Shown: positions 1-8,764 of the stretch, piece by piece
Layout: each line of letters opens with the position of its first letter
How positions within the stretch are numbered: position 1 is the first letter of the stretch
Source of the DNA: Thermodesulfobacteriota bacterium
GTDB lineage: Bacteria > Desulfobacterota_D > UBA1144 > Nemesobacterales > UBA2774
Reading direction: 5' to 3'
DNA: 64,000 nt
NCBI GenBank assembly: GCA_040754335.1
Contig: JBFMCV010000002.1
Location: forward strand, 124,001 to 188,000
Notes under the pieces: model-generated
What the model was told of the DNA's origin: nothing
The model's input: only the letters and a program-made list of their open reading frames with translations
Databases searched by the model: none
Position numbers and translations under genes: made by a program

Positions 1-332
1 TAGATCATACATCTATCCTTCAGTTTATTGCAGAGCGGTTTGCACCGGAGGACAATGGGTATTCCGAAGCTGTTAATAAACGGAGAGATCGGGGTATAAA
101 TAGTGTTTCTCAGGTTCTGAATCTTGATACACCGCGAACAGATATTCCAGATGTGCCAATTACTGAGATTCATCTCCCATCAGTGATTGACCTTGAAGAA
201 ATAGGTGGGAAACGGGGTCACATGCAGGCTGCTTTTGAGGAAGTTTCGTCAATAATGGTCGAGAAGTGGCCTTCTAATACTGAAAGAATTTATCCAGAAC
301 TTTATCGTGGATTACTGGCTAGGCGAGGATGA
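1..332 (+). CDS. Phosphoesterase-like protein, C-terminal part (5' end outside window)
   Basis: An open frame (codons starting at base 3) runs from the window edge to a TGA at 330-332, about 109 residues. It begins with DHTSILQFIAERF, which resembles the end of the catalytic domain of the phosphoesterase/phospholipase C family (PF04185, alkaline-phosphatase fold), where a DHTS motif precedes an F/W-rich helix. The remaining 90 residues are a polar tail with no motif I recognise. The TIR gene starts 38 bases downstream on the same strand, so the two are probably co-transcribed. Base composition is AT-rich like the TIR and integrase genes and unlike the rest of the window, which fits acquired DNA. 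The family call rests on a short motif. Confidence 0.5.
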   Translation, partial: DHTSILQFIAERFAPEDNGYSEAVNKRRDRGINSVSQVLNLDTPRTDIPDVPITEIHLPSVIDLEEIGGKRGHMQAAFEEVSSIMVEKWPSNTERIYPELYRGLLARRG

Positions 333-370
333 TTTCTTAATATCCAAGAAATAAATACAGGGGGTTCACT

Positions 371-1348
371 TTGAATTCTCACGGAAAACCTAAAGCATTT
401 CTGTGTCATTCTTCAGATGACCACGAACTTGTATTGAGACTAGGGAAAGACCTGCGTTTTAATGGGATTGATACATGGGTCGATGAATGGGAAATAAAGC
501 CAGGTGACAGTTTAAGGAGGAAAATCGATGAAGGGATAGGAAATGCTGACTACTTTTTAGCGATTCTCACGAAGAGCAGTCTTGGTTCAGAGTGGGTGGC
601 TACCGAGCTTGATGCAGCATTAGTTATGAAAATATCTGGTGAATGCACATTAGTTCCTATCCCCATTGGCATTCCGGATAATGAGGTACCCACAACACTT
701 AGAGGTCTTCTTTATGTACGTCTTGATGATTATGAGGAAGGTGTTAGAAAGTTAGTAGGATTGTGTCACGGAGTTTCTGAAAAGCCCCCACTAGGTGAAA
801 TACCATCTTGGGCACAGAGAACTGTAAATCTTTCTTCTTTGAGGCTGTCACCTCATGCCGAGAAATTGGCTGTTCTACTGAATGAAAAATCAATTAATGG
901 TATTAAGTATGAACCTCGAATTACCCCAAAAGAAATAATTGATGAATTAGGCTTAAATGAAACTGAGATCGCGCTTGCAGCTAGTGAATTAGAAGAACTT
1001 GGCTGGGTTCATTTAACAACATCTATAACAATGGGGGAAATTGGTTTTATATATATTTCTCCACTTCCCTCATTATTTATAGAAACTGACTCATACATAA
1101 AGGGGTGGAATCCATACGATGATGCAGTTTCTCTTGCATCTGCTTTGGTCAATACCGGCCACAGTTCAATTAATATAAAACAGGTAGACGATATTCTTGG
1201 ATGGGGACCAAGGAGAATAAATCCAGCATTATATATATTAGATTTAAAAGGTGTTATCAACACCTCAAAAACTCTGGACTCAACCTACGCCTTTCCAGCT
1301 GTAATAATTACGCCGAGGACTAAACTATTTGTCAGTCAAAGGATATAG
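371..1348 (+). CDS. TIR-domain protein with two predicted C-terminal winged-helix domains
   Basis: 325 residues. Residues about 6-140 form a TIR domain: it opens KAFLCHSSDD, continues with a WVDEWEIKPGDSL stretch, and the SEWVATELDAAL helix places the putative catalytic glutamate at E79. Bacterial TIR domains commonly cleave NAD+ or make cyclic ADP-ribose signals, often in anti-phage defence. Residues about 158-215 (LSPHAEKL to ELEELGWVH) and about 248-325 look like two winged-helix units, which suggests DNA or regulatory binding in place of the usual repeat or STING-like sensors. The start is TTG at 371, after an AGGGGG ribosome-binding site. The gene is AT-rich, follows a phosphoesterase-like gene and converges with an integrase. 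A defence role is inferred from domain and context only. Confidence 0.85.
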   Translation: MNSHGKPKAFLCHSSDDHELVLRLGKDLRFNGIDTWVDEWEIKPGDSLRRKIDEGIGNADYFLAILTKSSLGSEWVATELDAALVMKISGECTLVPIPIGIPDNEVPTTLRGLLYVRLDDYEEGVRKLVGLCHGVSEKPPLGEIPSWAQRTVNLSSLRLSPHAEKLAVLLNEKSINGIKYEPRITPKEIIDELGLNETEIALAASELEELGWVHLTTSITMGEIGFIYISPLPSLFIETDSYIKGWNPYDDAVSLASALVNTGHSSINIKQVDDILGWGPRRINPALYILDLKGVINTSKTLDSTYAFPAVIITPRTKLFVSQRI

Positions 1349-1366
1349 AGGTATGGTCATACCTCT
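1347..1366. other. Hairpin between the convergent TIR and integrase genes
   Basis: Perfect 8-bp inverted repeat AGAGGTAT/ATACCTCT with a 4-base loop. It overlaps the TIR stop codon. An A-run follows on the + strand and there is no T-run on either transcript's exit side, so it is not a textbook intrinsic terminator. It may still separate the two converging transcripts. Confidence 0.5.
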
Positions 1367-1379
1367 AAAAAATCATGCA

Positions 1380-2429
1380 TCAATTAGAAGTGTTATCCCA
1401 ATTCAACCTCTCCACACCCCTCGCCAAATGATCCTCCGTAAGATGGGAATAGATCAATGTAGTACTTATACTCGTATGCCCCAAGAGCCGCTGAACCGTA
1501 TTTAAATCGACTCCGCTCATAACCAAGTGGGACGCAAAGGTGTGTCTCAGTGTGTGGGGGGTAACCCCCTTTAACCCTGCCTTCTTACAGGCGTTCGCAA
1601 GAGCCTTCTTGATTTTAAGGACCGGGGAACCGTCTTCGTTACAAAATACGTATTCCTTCTGATGGGGCTTCCTCTCAGAGGTTACATAGGAATTAAGTGA
1701 TATAAAATTATCCTTTAGCCGTAACAGAGTCTCTTTCACTTCCTTATTCATTGGAATTGCCCTGTAGCTCTTTGTTTTAGGGGAATGGATTAAGATTCTG
1801 TTCTTGTTAAAATCAATGTCTTTAAATCTCAATTTTGTTCTCTCACCCTCTCTAATTCCTGTATTTAGCATTACGACGAGGATAGGGCGTAGCCAATTTG
1901 ATGCATGATCTAACAGTTTTTGCACTTCGTCCTTTGCCAGGAACCGCGGCGGCTTCTTTTGAAAGGTAAGCTGTCTAATCCCTTTATAAGGAGAATCCGA
2001 AATGTATTCCCACTCAACAGCCTTATTGAACATATGGGAAAGACACCGGAGCTCTATATTTACTGTGCGCGGAGCAACTTCTTCTAGTCTCATCATTTTG
2101 TATTTTTCAATATGGTGAGAAGTAATTTGTGAGAGGGGTTTGGTCCCGAAGTACGAAGCAAGATTTTTTAGGGTTGTTATGTCTCTTTTATAGCTGTTTT
2201 CCGCTTTGTTGGACTTTGAGAATTCAAGGTACTCATTTGAGTAATCCTTAAAGGATATTTTCGTATCATCAAACAACCCATGTTTCTTTTTTTCATGCCG
2301 TTCTTCGAGTTTCCGCAAAGCTTCTTTAGCGGCGGTTTTAGACATCTTCCCTATCTTGATCCATTTCTGTTTATAGTTGACCGTGAAAATCGCGAACCAA
2401 ACGCCTTTGTCCTGATACAGTGACGCCAT
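1380..2429 (-). CDS. Tyrosine-type site-specific recombinase (integrase)
   Basis: 349 residues from the chosen start. It has a short N-terminal arm-binding segment (MASLYQDKGVWF), a SAM-like core-binding domain (KISFKDYSNEYLEF to EWEYI), and a catalytic domain. The phage-integrase residues are visible: arginine in NTGIREGE, HTLRH, GH in LLGHTSISTT and the nucleophilic tyrosine in LIYSHL. The frame is open to ATG at 2495, but ATG at 2429 is preferred because it gives the typical integrase N-terminus and has AGGA just upstream. The start lies about 80 bases from the 3' end of tRNA-Arg(CCT), the usual place for an integrase of an element inserted in a tRNA gene. The element therefore extends leftward, beyond the window. 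Confidence 0.9.
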   Translation of the reverse strand: MASLYQDKGVWFAIFTVNYKQKWIKIGKMSKTAAKEALRKLEERHEKKKHGLFDDTKISFKDYSNEYLEFSKSNKAENSYKRDITTLKNLASYFGTKPLSQITSHHIEKYKMMRLEEVAPRTVNIELRCLSHMFNKAVEWEYISDSPYKGIRQLTFQKKPPRFLAKDEVQKLLDHASNWLRPILVVMLNTGIREGERTKLRFKDIDFNKNRILIHSPKTKSYRAIPMNKEVKETLLRLKDNFISLNSYVTSERKPHQKEYVFCNEDGSPVLKIKKALANACKKAGLKGVTPHTLRHTFASHLVMSGVDLNTVQRLLGHTSISTTLIYSHLTEDHLARGVERLNWDNTSN

Positions 2430-2511
2430 ATTCCTAACCCATTCTTTGGCTATTCTTTGGTAAAGGATAATACCTGATGATGGAACGTGATGCAAGTGCC
2501 TGATATTACTG

Positions 2512-2585
2512 CGTCCCCGAGAGGATTCGAACCTCCGACCCCAGGATTAGGAATCCTGTGCTCTATCCTGCTGAGCTACGGGGAC
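2512..2585 (-). tRNA. tRNA-Arg (anticodon CCT)
   Basis: A full cloverleaf can be drawn. The acceptor arms GTCCCCG/CGGGGAC pair perfectly, the D-stem is GCTC/GAGC, and the anticodon stem CAGGA/TCCTG encloses loop TTCCTAA, giving anticodon CCT, which reads AGG. The T-arm carries TTCGAAT. CCA is not encoded. AGG is a very frequent arginine codon in the genes to the right. The 3' end faces the integrase gene and is the likely attachment site of the left-hand element. A second copy of the 3' tRNA segment is expected left of base 1 and cannot be seen here. Confidence 0.96.
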
Positions 2586-2919
2586 GTGACAATGATTACA
2601 GCGGCTTACATGATTATTGTATATCTTTATATTCCTTCTTTCCAGTAGTTCCCGGATAATAGGGAGCCATTAATTTACCTGCCCGCTCGCGGCACTTCAA
2701 CAAGAGGAAGGGCGGGCCGGACATTCCCTGTTTATTATGGCCGGGAGTGTGATATAGTCTGTATTCGATTGCTGCTGCCGGGCTCCTATCCTTTTAGAGG
2801 AGGGTAACCCGTCCCCCGGAGGGGTATGTTAAAAAAACATTCCAATCTTCGGTAAAAGTTCACCATCATGTCAGAGTCTGCAGCAGCGAATGAAAGATAA
2901 TACGTTAAGAGTATGACCC
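2586..2919. other. Intergenic region with no recognisable gene
   Basis: About 335 bases between the tRNA-Arg 5' end and the membrane-protein gene. It contains the promoter regions for both directions and a GC-rich stretch around 2680-2710 (GCCCGC and GGGCGGGC) followed by CCCCCGGAGGGG near 2813-2825, which could fold locally. No convincing open frame and no riboswitch class was recognised. Confidence 0.6.
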
Positions 2920-2922
2920 GTG

Positions 2923-5025
2923 ATGAGTGACATACGGTCAAGACCTTTCAATTATCGTTACTTAGTCACGATACTTCTGTCGATCGTGTTCGTGAACGCC
3001 TTTACGGTCTATTTCATAAAGCAGGAAAGATATATCTACAACTGGGACATGCTGGCGTATTGGGACCCTTATATCGAAATCGGCCGCAGCCTGCTTGTCT
3101 CCCCGCTCAGCACAATCAAAAGTATTTTGTTAACGGTGAGGTATAGCGATTACAATGACCTTCCCGTAGTACCGCTGCTTCCGTTCTATTACATATTCGG
3201 CGAAACCAGACTCGGATATATACTGGCTATATCCAATATGTATCTGCTGCCCTCAGTACTCATATTGACGTATGTTTCGGAAAGAATAGCAAGCTCATAC
3301 CGTCATGACGTCGATCTGACCGTCTTTTCCCTGATATTCGCAACTATCCTGATTTTCGGGCCGTTGTGGATACCGACACTGCGCGGCTACCCCGACATCC
3401 TGGGGGTTATTTTCATCGGCCTTGTATTGCTGATATATATAGGGACACCTATTGAGAAACAAAACTTCGTTCTGCTCGTCCTCACGGCCGTATTCCTCTT
3501 CATCATGGGCATAAACAGGCGATACTACAATTTCTGGGTGGAGGGTTTCTTTGTTGCGGCGTTCCTCGAGAGATTTTCTTCCATGCTTCTGAGCGGCACG
3601 AAGGATTACAAAATGTATCTCAATCTGATAAAGAACCTCTTTGTAATTGCTGCAATATCCATAGTCCTTCATGTCGTGTTTTCCGGACCGATGATAAAAC
3701 GACAGATCACGACCGACTGGGCGGAAATATACGGAGCCTACCGGCAAAGCTCGTCGTGGCTGGAGAGGTGTCTGGAATTCCCTAAGCATTTCGGCCTGCT
3801 GTATTCGGCGCTGGCTGTTGCCGGCCTCGTAATTTCCATCTGGACGAAGCAAACCAGACGTTTCGCTGTCTTCCTGACGCTGCAGACTATAGTAACGGTA
3901 ATAGCCTTTACAAGAGTCCAATCGTTCGATGAACATCAGTATCTATTGATATGTCCCGCGTTTTTGATATTCACGGCGGTATTTCTCGACCGAACGGTAT
4001 CGTTTCTGCGAGGTCCGCTCCCTAGACCTGTCTTCATTGTCCTGTATCTGGTTTTCATCGTTTCGATGTTTGCATATTCGCTCGTTCCGAATTTTAGCGT
4101 GCCTGGACGGATTGTGTTTCTCTACCCCACGGAGCTCTATAAACCGCTCGTCAGGGACGATTTGAAAGAGATCGACAGGCTGCTTGAGTACATCGAACGG
4201 TTGTCCGCCGATAAACCCGGCGCGGATTTCTACTTGTTGTCCAGTTCCGCGATATGGAATTCGAGTATTTTACAAACCGCGGTAAAGGAGAAATACAAGG
4301 ACCCGGATTCAATGCCCAGGATCAATACGACCTCGGACGTGGACAAGAGGGACGGGTTCCCGTTAAAGTTTTTCACCTCCAGTTATGTGATAGTAGCCGA
4401 ACCGCCGCAGTACCATCTGGATAAAAAGAACCAGCGTATACTGACGATACCGACCGAAAAAATTCTCGGGAAAGAAGGGATCGGAACGAATTACAAGGAG
4501 CTTCCGGAAAGCTTCAATCTCGATAAAGACATCATCCTGCATGTGTACGAGAGGGAGAAGCCGCCTGATTACGCTTCCATCAGGAGCACGCTGAACGATT
4601 TCCTCGCTTATTATCCGGAGATGGCGGACCGGTACTTAGTGCTGCCGCTCGATCTCTTTGCCGCGGAAAAAAGCAATTGGGGTGAAAACGTAAACGTGGT
4701 ATTCTCGACTGGCAATAAAATTTCGTTCAGGCTGAACGGCGCTGCGCCGACGGAGGCGGATTTCAGCTTCAAGGGGGATTTGAAGAGCATGAAGATCATC
4801 CCGACGCTGGGTGAGAACTGCGGTGATCAGGGCGAGGTGGAGCTTGAGCTGACTGGGGGAGGCAGGGAAATCTTCCGGCGTACGGTCGAGCGGAATGATG
4901 CAGGGACTTACGATATCGACCTGACCGGTGTCGACCATCTGAAAATCGCGGCGGCAAGTACCGGCGCTCAGCCATGCGATTCGTTAAATATAGAGGTAGT
5001 GTCTCAGGACTGGAAAACGAGATAA
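2923..5025 (+). CDS. Large polytopic membrane protein, predicted GT-C-type glycosyltransferase
   Basis: 700 residues. The N-terminal two thirds (to about residue 390) contain roughly ten hydrophobic segments. After the first one, an acidic/aromatic motif NWDMLAYWDPY occupies the first extracytoplasmic loop, where GT-C lipid-linked-sugar transferases carry their catalytic acidic residue. Another loop carries NRRYYNFWVEGFF. The last 300 residues look soluble, with a beta-rich end (about 570-700), probably periplasmic. A GTG at 2920 directly precedes the chosen ATG, and either could be used. It stands alone, with no sugar or polymer genes nearby, so neither donor nor acceptor can be proposed. 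The GT-C assignment rests on topology and the loop motif. Confidence 0.6.
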   Translation: MSDIRSRPFNYRYLVTILLSIVFVNAFTVYFIKQERYIYNWDMLAYWDPYIEIGRSLLVSPLSTIKSILLTVRYSDYNDLPVVPLLPFYYIFGETRLGYILAISNMYLLPSVLILTYVSERIASSYRHDVDLTVFSLIFATILIFGPLWIPTLRGYPDILGVIFIGLVLLIYIGTPIEKQNFVLLVLTAVFLFIMGINRRYYNFWVEGFFVAAFLERFSSMLLSGTKDYKMYLNLIKNLFVIAAISIVLHVVFSGPMIKRQITTDWAEIYGAYRQSSSWLERCLEFPKHFGLLYSALAVAGLVISIWTKQTRRFAVFLTLQTIVTVIAFTRVQSFDEHQYLLICPAFLIFTAVFLDRTVSFLRGPLPRPVFIVLYLVFIVSMFAYSLVPNFSVPGRIVFLYPTELYKPLVRDDLKEIDRLLEYIERLSADKPGADFYLLSSSAIWNSSILQTAVKEKYKDPDSMPRINTTSDVDKRDGFPLKFFTSSYVIVAEPPQYHLDKKNQRILTIPTEKILGKEGIGTNYKELPESFNLDKDIILHVYEREKPPDYASIRSTLNDFLAYYPEMADRYLVLPLDLFAAEKSNWGENVNVVFSTGNKISFRLNGAAPTEADFSFKGDLKSMKIIPTLGENCGDQGEVELELTGGGREIFRRTVERNDAGTYDIDLTGVDHLKIAAASTGAQPCDSLNIEVVSQDWKTR

Positions 5026-5198
5026 CGGAGAGGCGCGGAATCCCGATTCGATTCGCATACGGAAGCGGAATAAAATATTTACCATAATTCATCGGATGTT
5101 GCTCTAACTCTTAGCTTTCTGATTAATTAAGTTACGTCGAGTTTTATCTATTACATGCACCGTTATTTTGCCGGAATCCGAACCACCATTTACAATAA

Positions 5199-6629
5199 AT
5201 GTCATTCGAGTTTCAACGAGCTAAACCGATGATCATAAAAGAACTGAAGGAAATAGATCTCTTCCGCGATACCACGGACGAAGAGCTGGATGAGGACGTA
5301 AAGGGCGTGATGGTCGAATTGAAAAAAGGCGACCATCTTTTTCACGAGGGGGATTGCGCCAGGAGTTTTTATATCTTCCTCGACGGCACGCTCGAAATCT
5401 ACAGGATTATCAGAGGAGAAAAGCTCAGCATCGGCTACTTCACCAAAGGCATGTCCGGCGGCGAGGTTCCGCTTCTTTCCGGCAGCAGGCATCTCGCGAA
5501 CGGAATGGCGGTAACCGATATGAAGATCTTCAAAGTCGATGAGGATGATTTCTGGTTCATGCTCGGCAACTGCTCGACCGTGAGGGGGAAAATATTATCG
5601 AACATGTCGTCGAGGATGTTCGATCTCACGCATCTCTCGTTCCAGAGGGAAAAACTCGCCTCGCTCGGCACGATGGCTGCCGGTCTCGCCCATGAACTGA
5701 ATAACCCGGCTTCTGCGGCGAAGAGGACGGCCGAGAGCCTGGCGAATACTATCCATGAGTTCGACATTTTTTCCTCCGAGATACTGAAATATTACATGTT
5801 CAAGGACGAAGCGGATAAAAAGGGCTTTCCGTTCAAGCCGATCGAAGAGGCTATAAATGTAAACGGCGTTGAGCTCGATGCGATCGAACGGAACGATCTG
5901 GAGGACGAGCTCGCGGAGTGGATGGAAGGGCACGGCGTCGGCGACCCCTGGGAGCTTGCGTCCATCCTGGTGTCCGTCGGTTTTACGAAGCGCATGCTCA
6001 ATGATTTTTCGGAGAACCTGAAACCGGACCAGGTCGTCAATTTTCTGAACTGGCTGCCGAGAGACGTCGAGATGCGGAAGCTGGCGAAGGAGCTCGTCGA
6101 AAGCACCTCCAGGATATCGGAGCTCGTTTCGGCGATGAAAGCTTATTCATACATGGACAAGACACATGAGAAGAGGAAGATAGATCTGCACGAAGGCATT
6201 GAAAATACTGTCATCATCCTGAATCATAAACTCAAACAAAAGAGCGTTACGCTGAAAAAGGAGTTCGATTATAAAATTCCCGGCATTTCGGCGTACGGCG
6301 GCGAGCTCAACCAGGTATGGACCAACCTGATCGACAATGCGATCGACGCCGTGTCCGTCGGCGGATCGATCACGATCAGGACGGGTATGAGCGATAACGG
6401 GTCGGATACCGTGAACGTGGAAATCACGGATAACGGCAGGGGGATCCCGGCTGACGTGCAGGATAAGATTTTCGACCCTTTTTTTACGACCAAGGCCCCC
6501 GGCGAGGGATCGGGCCTCGGCCTCGAGATAACTTATCGTATCATAGTAAATCAGCACAAGGGGAGTATAGGTTTCGAATCCAGGCCGGGTTTTACGAAAT
6601 TTTCCGTTTGTCTGCCTGTTGACCTGTAA
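5199..6629 (+). CDS. Cyclic-nucleotide-domain sensor histidine kinase
   Basis: 476 residues with no membrane segment, so probably cytoplasmic. Residues about 15-130 are a CRP/PKA-type cyclic-nucleotide-binding beta-roll ([26 protein letters not shown], residues split across strands). Residues 150-175 hold the phospho-acceptor motif [14 protein letters not shown] with H165. A long helical insert (about 180-320) separates it from the ATPase domain, in which the N box ([10 protein letters not shown]), G1 (DNGRGIP) and G2 (GSGLGLEIT) are intact. It lies 38 bases upstream of a receiver/thioredoxin-reductase fusion and a UBP zinc-finger gene, all on the same strand. That order, as I recall it, recurs in other bacteria. 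The likely partner is the receiver D62 of the next protein. The start codon has no clear ribosome-binding site, and ATG at 5229 is an alternative. Confidence 0.85.
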   Translation: MSFEFQRAKPMIIKELKEIDLFRDTTDEELDEDVKGVMVELKKGDHLFHEGDCARSFYIFLDGTLEIYRIIRGEKLSIGYFTKGMSGGEVPLLSGSRHLANGMAVTDMKIFKVDEDDFWFMLGNCSTVRGKILSNMSSRMFDLTHLSFQREKLASLGTMAAGLAHELNNPASAAKRTAESLANTIHEFDIFSSEILKYYMFKDEADKKGFPFKPIEEAINVNGVELDAIERNDLEDELAEWMEGHGVGDPWELASILVSVGFTKRMLNDFSENLKPDQVVNFLNWLPRDVEMRKLAKELVESTSRISELVSAMKAYSYMDKTHEKRKIDLHEGIENTVIILNHKLKQKSVTLKKEFDYKIPGISAYGGELNQVWTNLIDNAIDAVSVGGSITIRTGMSDNGSDTVNVEITDNGRGIPADVQDKIFDPFFTTKAPGEGSGLGLEITYRIIVNQHKGSIGFESRPGFTKFSVCLPVDL

Positions 6630-6667
6630 GGCGGAATCCGGCTGACGATAAGGGGGAAGCATAGAAT

Positions 6668-8329
6668 ATGAAAAAACCCATGATCTTCGCGATCGATGAC
6701 GACAATTCCGTGATCAGGGCGATCGAAAGGGACCTAAGAAAATATTATGGAAAGGACTACAGGATATTGACCGCTCAAACGGGTGAAGAAGCCCTCGAGA
6801 GTTTAAACAGGCTTAAGCTGCGGAACGAAGTCGTCGCGCTCTTCGTTTCCGATCAGAGAATGCCCGGGCTTTCAGGGGTGGATTTCCTGGTCCGCGCAAA
6901 AGACATTTACCCGGACGCGAAAAGGGCGCTGCTTACGGCCTATTCCGACACCGACTCCGCGATAAAGGCGATAAACGAAGTGCAGCTCGACTATTATCTC
7001 ATGAAGCCCTGGGACCCGCCCGAAGAGAGGCTCTATCCCGTATTAAACGACCTCCTGGATGAATGGCAGGCATCATACAGGCCCGACTTCAACGGGCTCA
7101 AGCTCGTGGGTTATCAATGGTCTCCCCATTCGCACGCGATAAAGGAGTTCCTGGCCGGCAACCTGATTCCCTATCAATGGCTCGACGTCGAGCTTAACGA
7201 GAAGGCGCAGGAGCTGGTCGGGGTGTCGGGGATCGATAATAAAGACCTGCCTGCAGCCTTTTTCGACGACGGCTCATATCTGACGAATCCCGATTTCACT
7301 TCACTCGCGCGAAAGCTGGGTCTTAAATCGGAGGCTTCTCAGGAAGTTTACGACGTCGTGATAATCGGAGCGGGGCCTGCGGGACTGGCGGCTGCGGTGT
7401 ACGGGGCGTCCGAGGGCCTGAAGACCCTCCTCGTCGAGAAGAAAGCCCCGGGAGGTCAGGCGGGTACGAGCTCGATGATAGAAAATTATCTCGGGTTTCC
7501 GAGCGGACTGAGCGGAGAAGAGCTCACGCGCCGTGCTATTACACAGGCCGCGAGGCTCGGGGCCGAAGTCCTCACGCCTCAGGAAGTCACCGACATACGG
7601 CTTAAGGATATGTACAAGATAATAAAGCTTTCCGACGGAAAGGAGCTGAACGCCCTCTGCCTTATAATCGCGTCGGGCGTCGATTACAGGCGATTGGACG
7701 CCGAGCGTGTCAACGACTATACCGGCGCCGGTATTTACTACGGGTCATGCAGGACGGAAGCCCATGCCTGCAAAGGTAAAGACGTATATATAGTGGGCGG
7801 CGGAAATTCGGCAGGCCAGTCAGCCATGTACTTATCGAAATTCGCAAGGAATGTGTTCATTCTGATAAGAGGAAATTCTCTCACTTCCTCAATGTCGCAA
7901 TATCTAATCGAGCAGATATCGCGTACCGGAAATATTTCAGTTCTGAGCAGAACGCGGGTCGTCGAAGTCAATGGGAACGGCAGGCTGGAGAGCATCGTGA
8001 TCGAAGACATGGAATCGGGAGAGCGGAGGACGGCCGAGACCCAGTCGCTATTTATCTTCATAGGCATGCGCCCAATCACGGACTGGATAAAGCTCGACCT
8101 GATAAAGAACGAAAGAGGGTATATCGAGACGGGCAGGGACCTCTTTAATTACGAGAATTTCAGGTCGATCTGGAAGCTCGAGCGGAGCCCCTATCTCCTG
8201 GAATCCAGCATCCCCGGCATATTCGCTGCGGGAGACGTCAGGTCGGGCGCGATGAACCGCGTAGCTTCCGCTGTCGGCGAAGGGTCGATGGCGATAAAGT
8301 TCATACACGAGTATATAAACAGATCATGA
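6668..8329 (+). CDS. Response regulator / glutaredoxin-like / thioredoxin-reductase-like fusion
   Basis: 553 residues in three parts. Residues 1-130 are a receiver: acidic pocket DDD at 10-12, phospho-acceptor D62 in SDQRMPG, K113 in LMKPWD. Residues about 143-220 resemble a glutaredoxin fold, but the active-site position reads WSPHSH where CPYC would sit. Residues about 225-553 are an FAD/NAD(P)H oxidoreductase of the thioredoxin-reductase type (GAGPAGLAAA, GGGNSAGQSA, GIFAAGDVR). The reductase CATC motif is replaced by S360-C-R-T363, so no CxxC pair remains. Chemistry on a protein disulfide is thus doubtful, and the real electron acceptor is unknown. A GGGGGAAG ribosome-binding site precedes the ATG. 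It is presumably phosphorylated by the upstream kinase. Confidence 0.9.
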   Translation: MKKPMIFAIDDDNSVIRAIERDLRKYYGKDYRILTAQTGEEALESLNRLKLRNEVVALFVSDQRMPGLSGVDFLVRAKDIYPDAKRALLTAYSDTDSAIKAINEVQLDYYLMKPWDPPEERLYPVLNDLLDEWQASYRPDFNGLKLVGYQWSPHSHAIKEFLAGNLIPYQWLDVELNEKAQELVGVSGIDNKDLPAAFFDDGSYLTNPDFTSLARKLGLKSEASQEVYDVVIIGAGPAGLAAAVYGASEGLKTLLVEKKAPGGQAGTSSMIENYLGFPSGLSGEELTRRAITQAARLGAEVLTPQEVTDIRLKDMYKIIKLSDGKELNALCLIIASGVDYRRLDAERVNDYTGAGIYYGSCRTEAHACKGKDVYIVGGGNSAGQSAMYLSKFARNVFILIRGNSLTSSMSQYLIEQISRTGNISVLSRTRVVEVNGNGRLESIVIEDMESGERRTAETQSLFIFIGMRPITDWIKLDLIKNERGYIETGRDLFNYENFRSIWKLERSPYLLESSIPGIFAAGDVRSGAMNRVASAVGEGSMAIKFIHEYINRS

Positions 8330-8356
8330 TCTATCTTATATTGACCGGAGAGCGAT

Positions 8357-8629
8357 ATGTCATCGGGTAACGGACCCTGCGACCACTTCAGCGGGTGGCA
8401 GCCCATACCTCCCAAAACACACGTGTGCGAGAAATGCGTCGAGACGGGGGATAAGTGGGTCCATCTGAGGGCCTGTCAGACATGCGGTGGGGTGCATTGC
8501 TGCGACGCATCGAAGAATAAACACGCTACGAAGCACTACCGGGAGACGGGCCATCCTATAGTCATCTCTGCCGAGCGCGGCGAAAGATGGGCGTGGTGCT
8601 ACGAAGATGAAATTTTCGCCGAATATTGA
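8357..8629 (+). CDS. UBP-type zinc-finger protein
   Basis: 90 residues, nearly all one ZnF-UBP domain: C8/H10, C24-x2-C27, CQTC (40-43), CC near 48, then HATKHYRETGHP and GERWAWCYEDE. The RACQTCG, HPIVIS and WCYEDE segments are the family signature. In eukaryotic deubiquitinases this domain binds the free C-terminus of ubiquitin. In bacteria without ubiquitin the ligand is unknown. It follows the fusion flavoprotein by 27 bases with a GGAGAG ribosome-binding site, so it is translated from the same message and is likely a third partner of that pathway. Confidence 0.93.
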   Translation: MSSGNGPCDHFSGWQPIPPKTHVCEKCVETGDKWVHLRACQTCGGVHCCDASKNKHATKHYRETGHPIVISAERGERWAWCYEDEIFAEY

Positions 8630-8764
8630 CGGATCATCCTTCCGTTAAAATTATTTCCGTTATTCTTACCGCCTGTACAGATAAGTATAATTATGCAGGC
8701 GCGCACGGGATTGCGCCGTTATCGGCTGCTGATGTAAATAATAGCCGGCGTAAAGGGAAAGGGA

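Noticed and set aside
1347-1366. Hairpin as a rho-independent terminator of the TIR gene
   Set aside because: An A-run follows instead of a T-run on the sense strand, so the required U-tract is missing in both directions.
2680-2880. Structured leader (riboswitch) upstream of the membrane-protein gene
   Set aside because: GC-rich hairpins are possible, but no known riboswitch consensus could be matched by eye.
3295-3936. Reverse 213-residue frame in the GT-C gene
   Set aside because: Antisense shadow of a clear membrane protein, with no coding features of its own.
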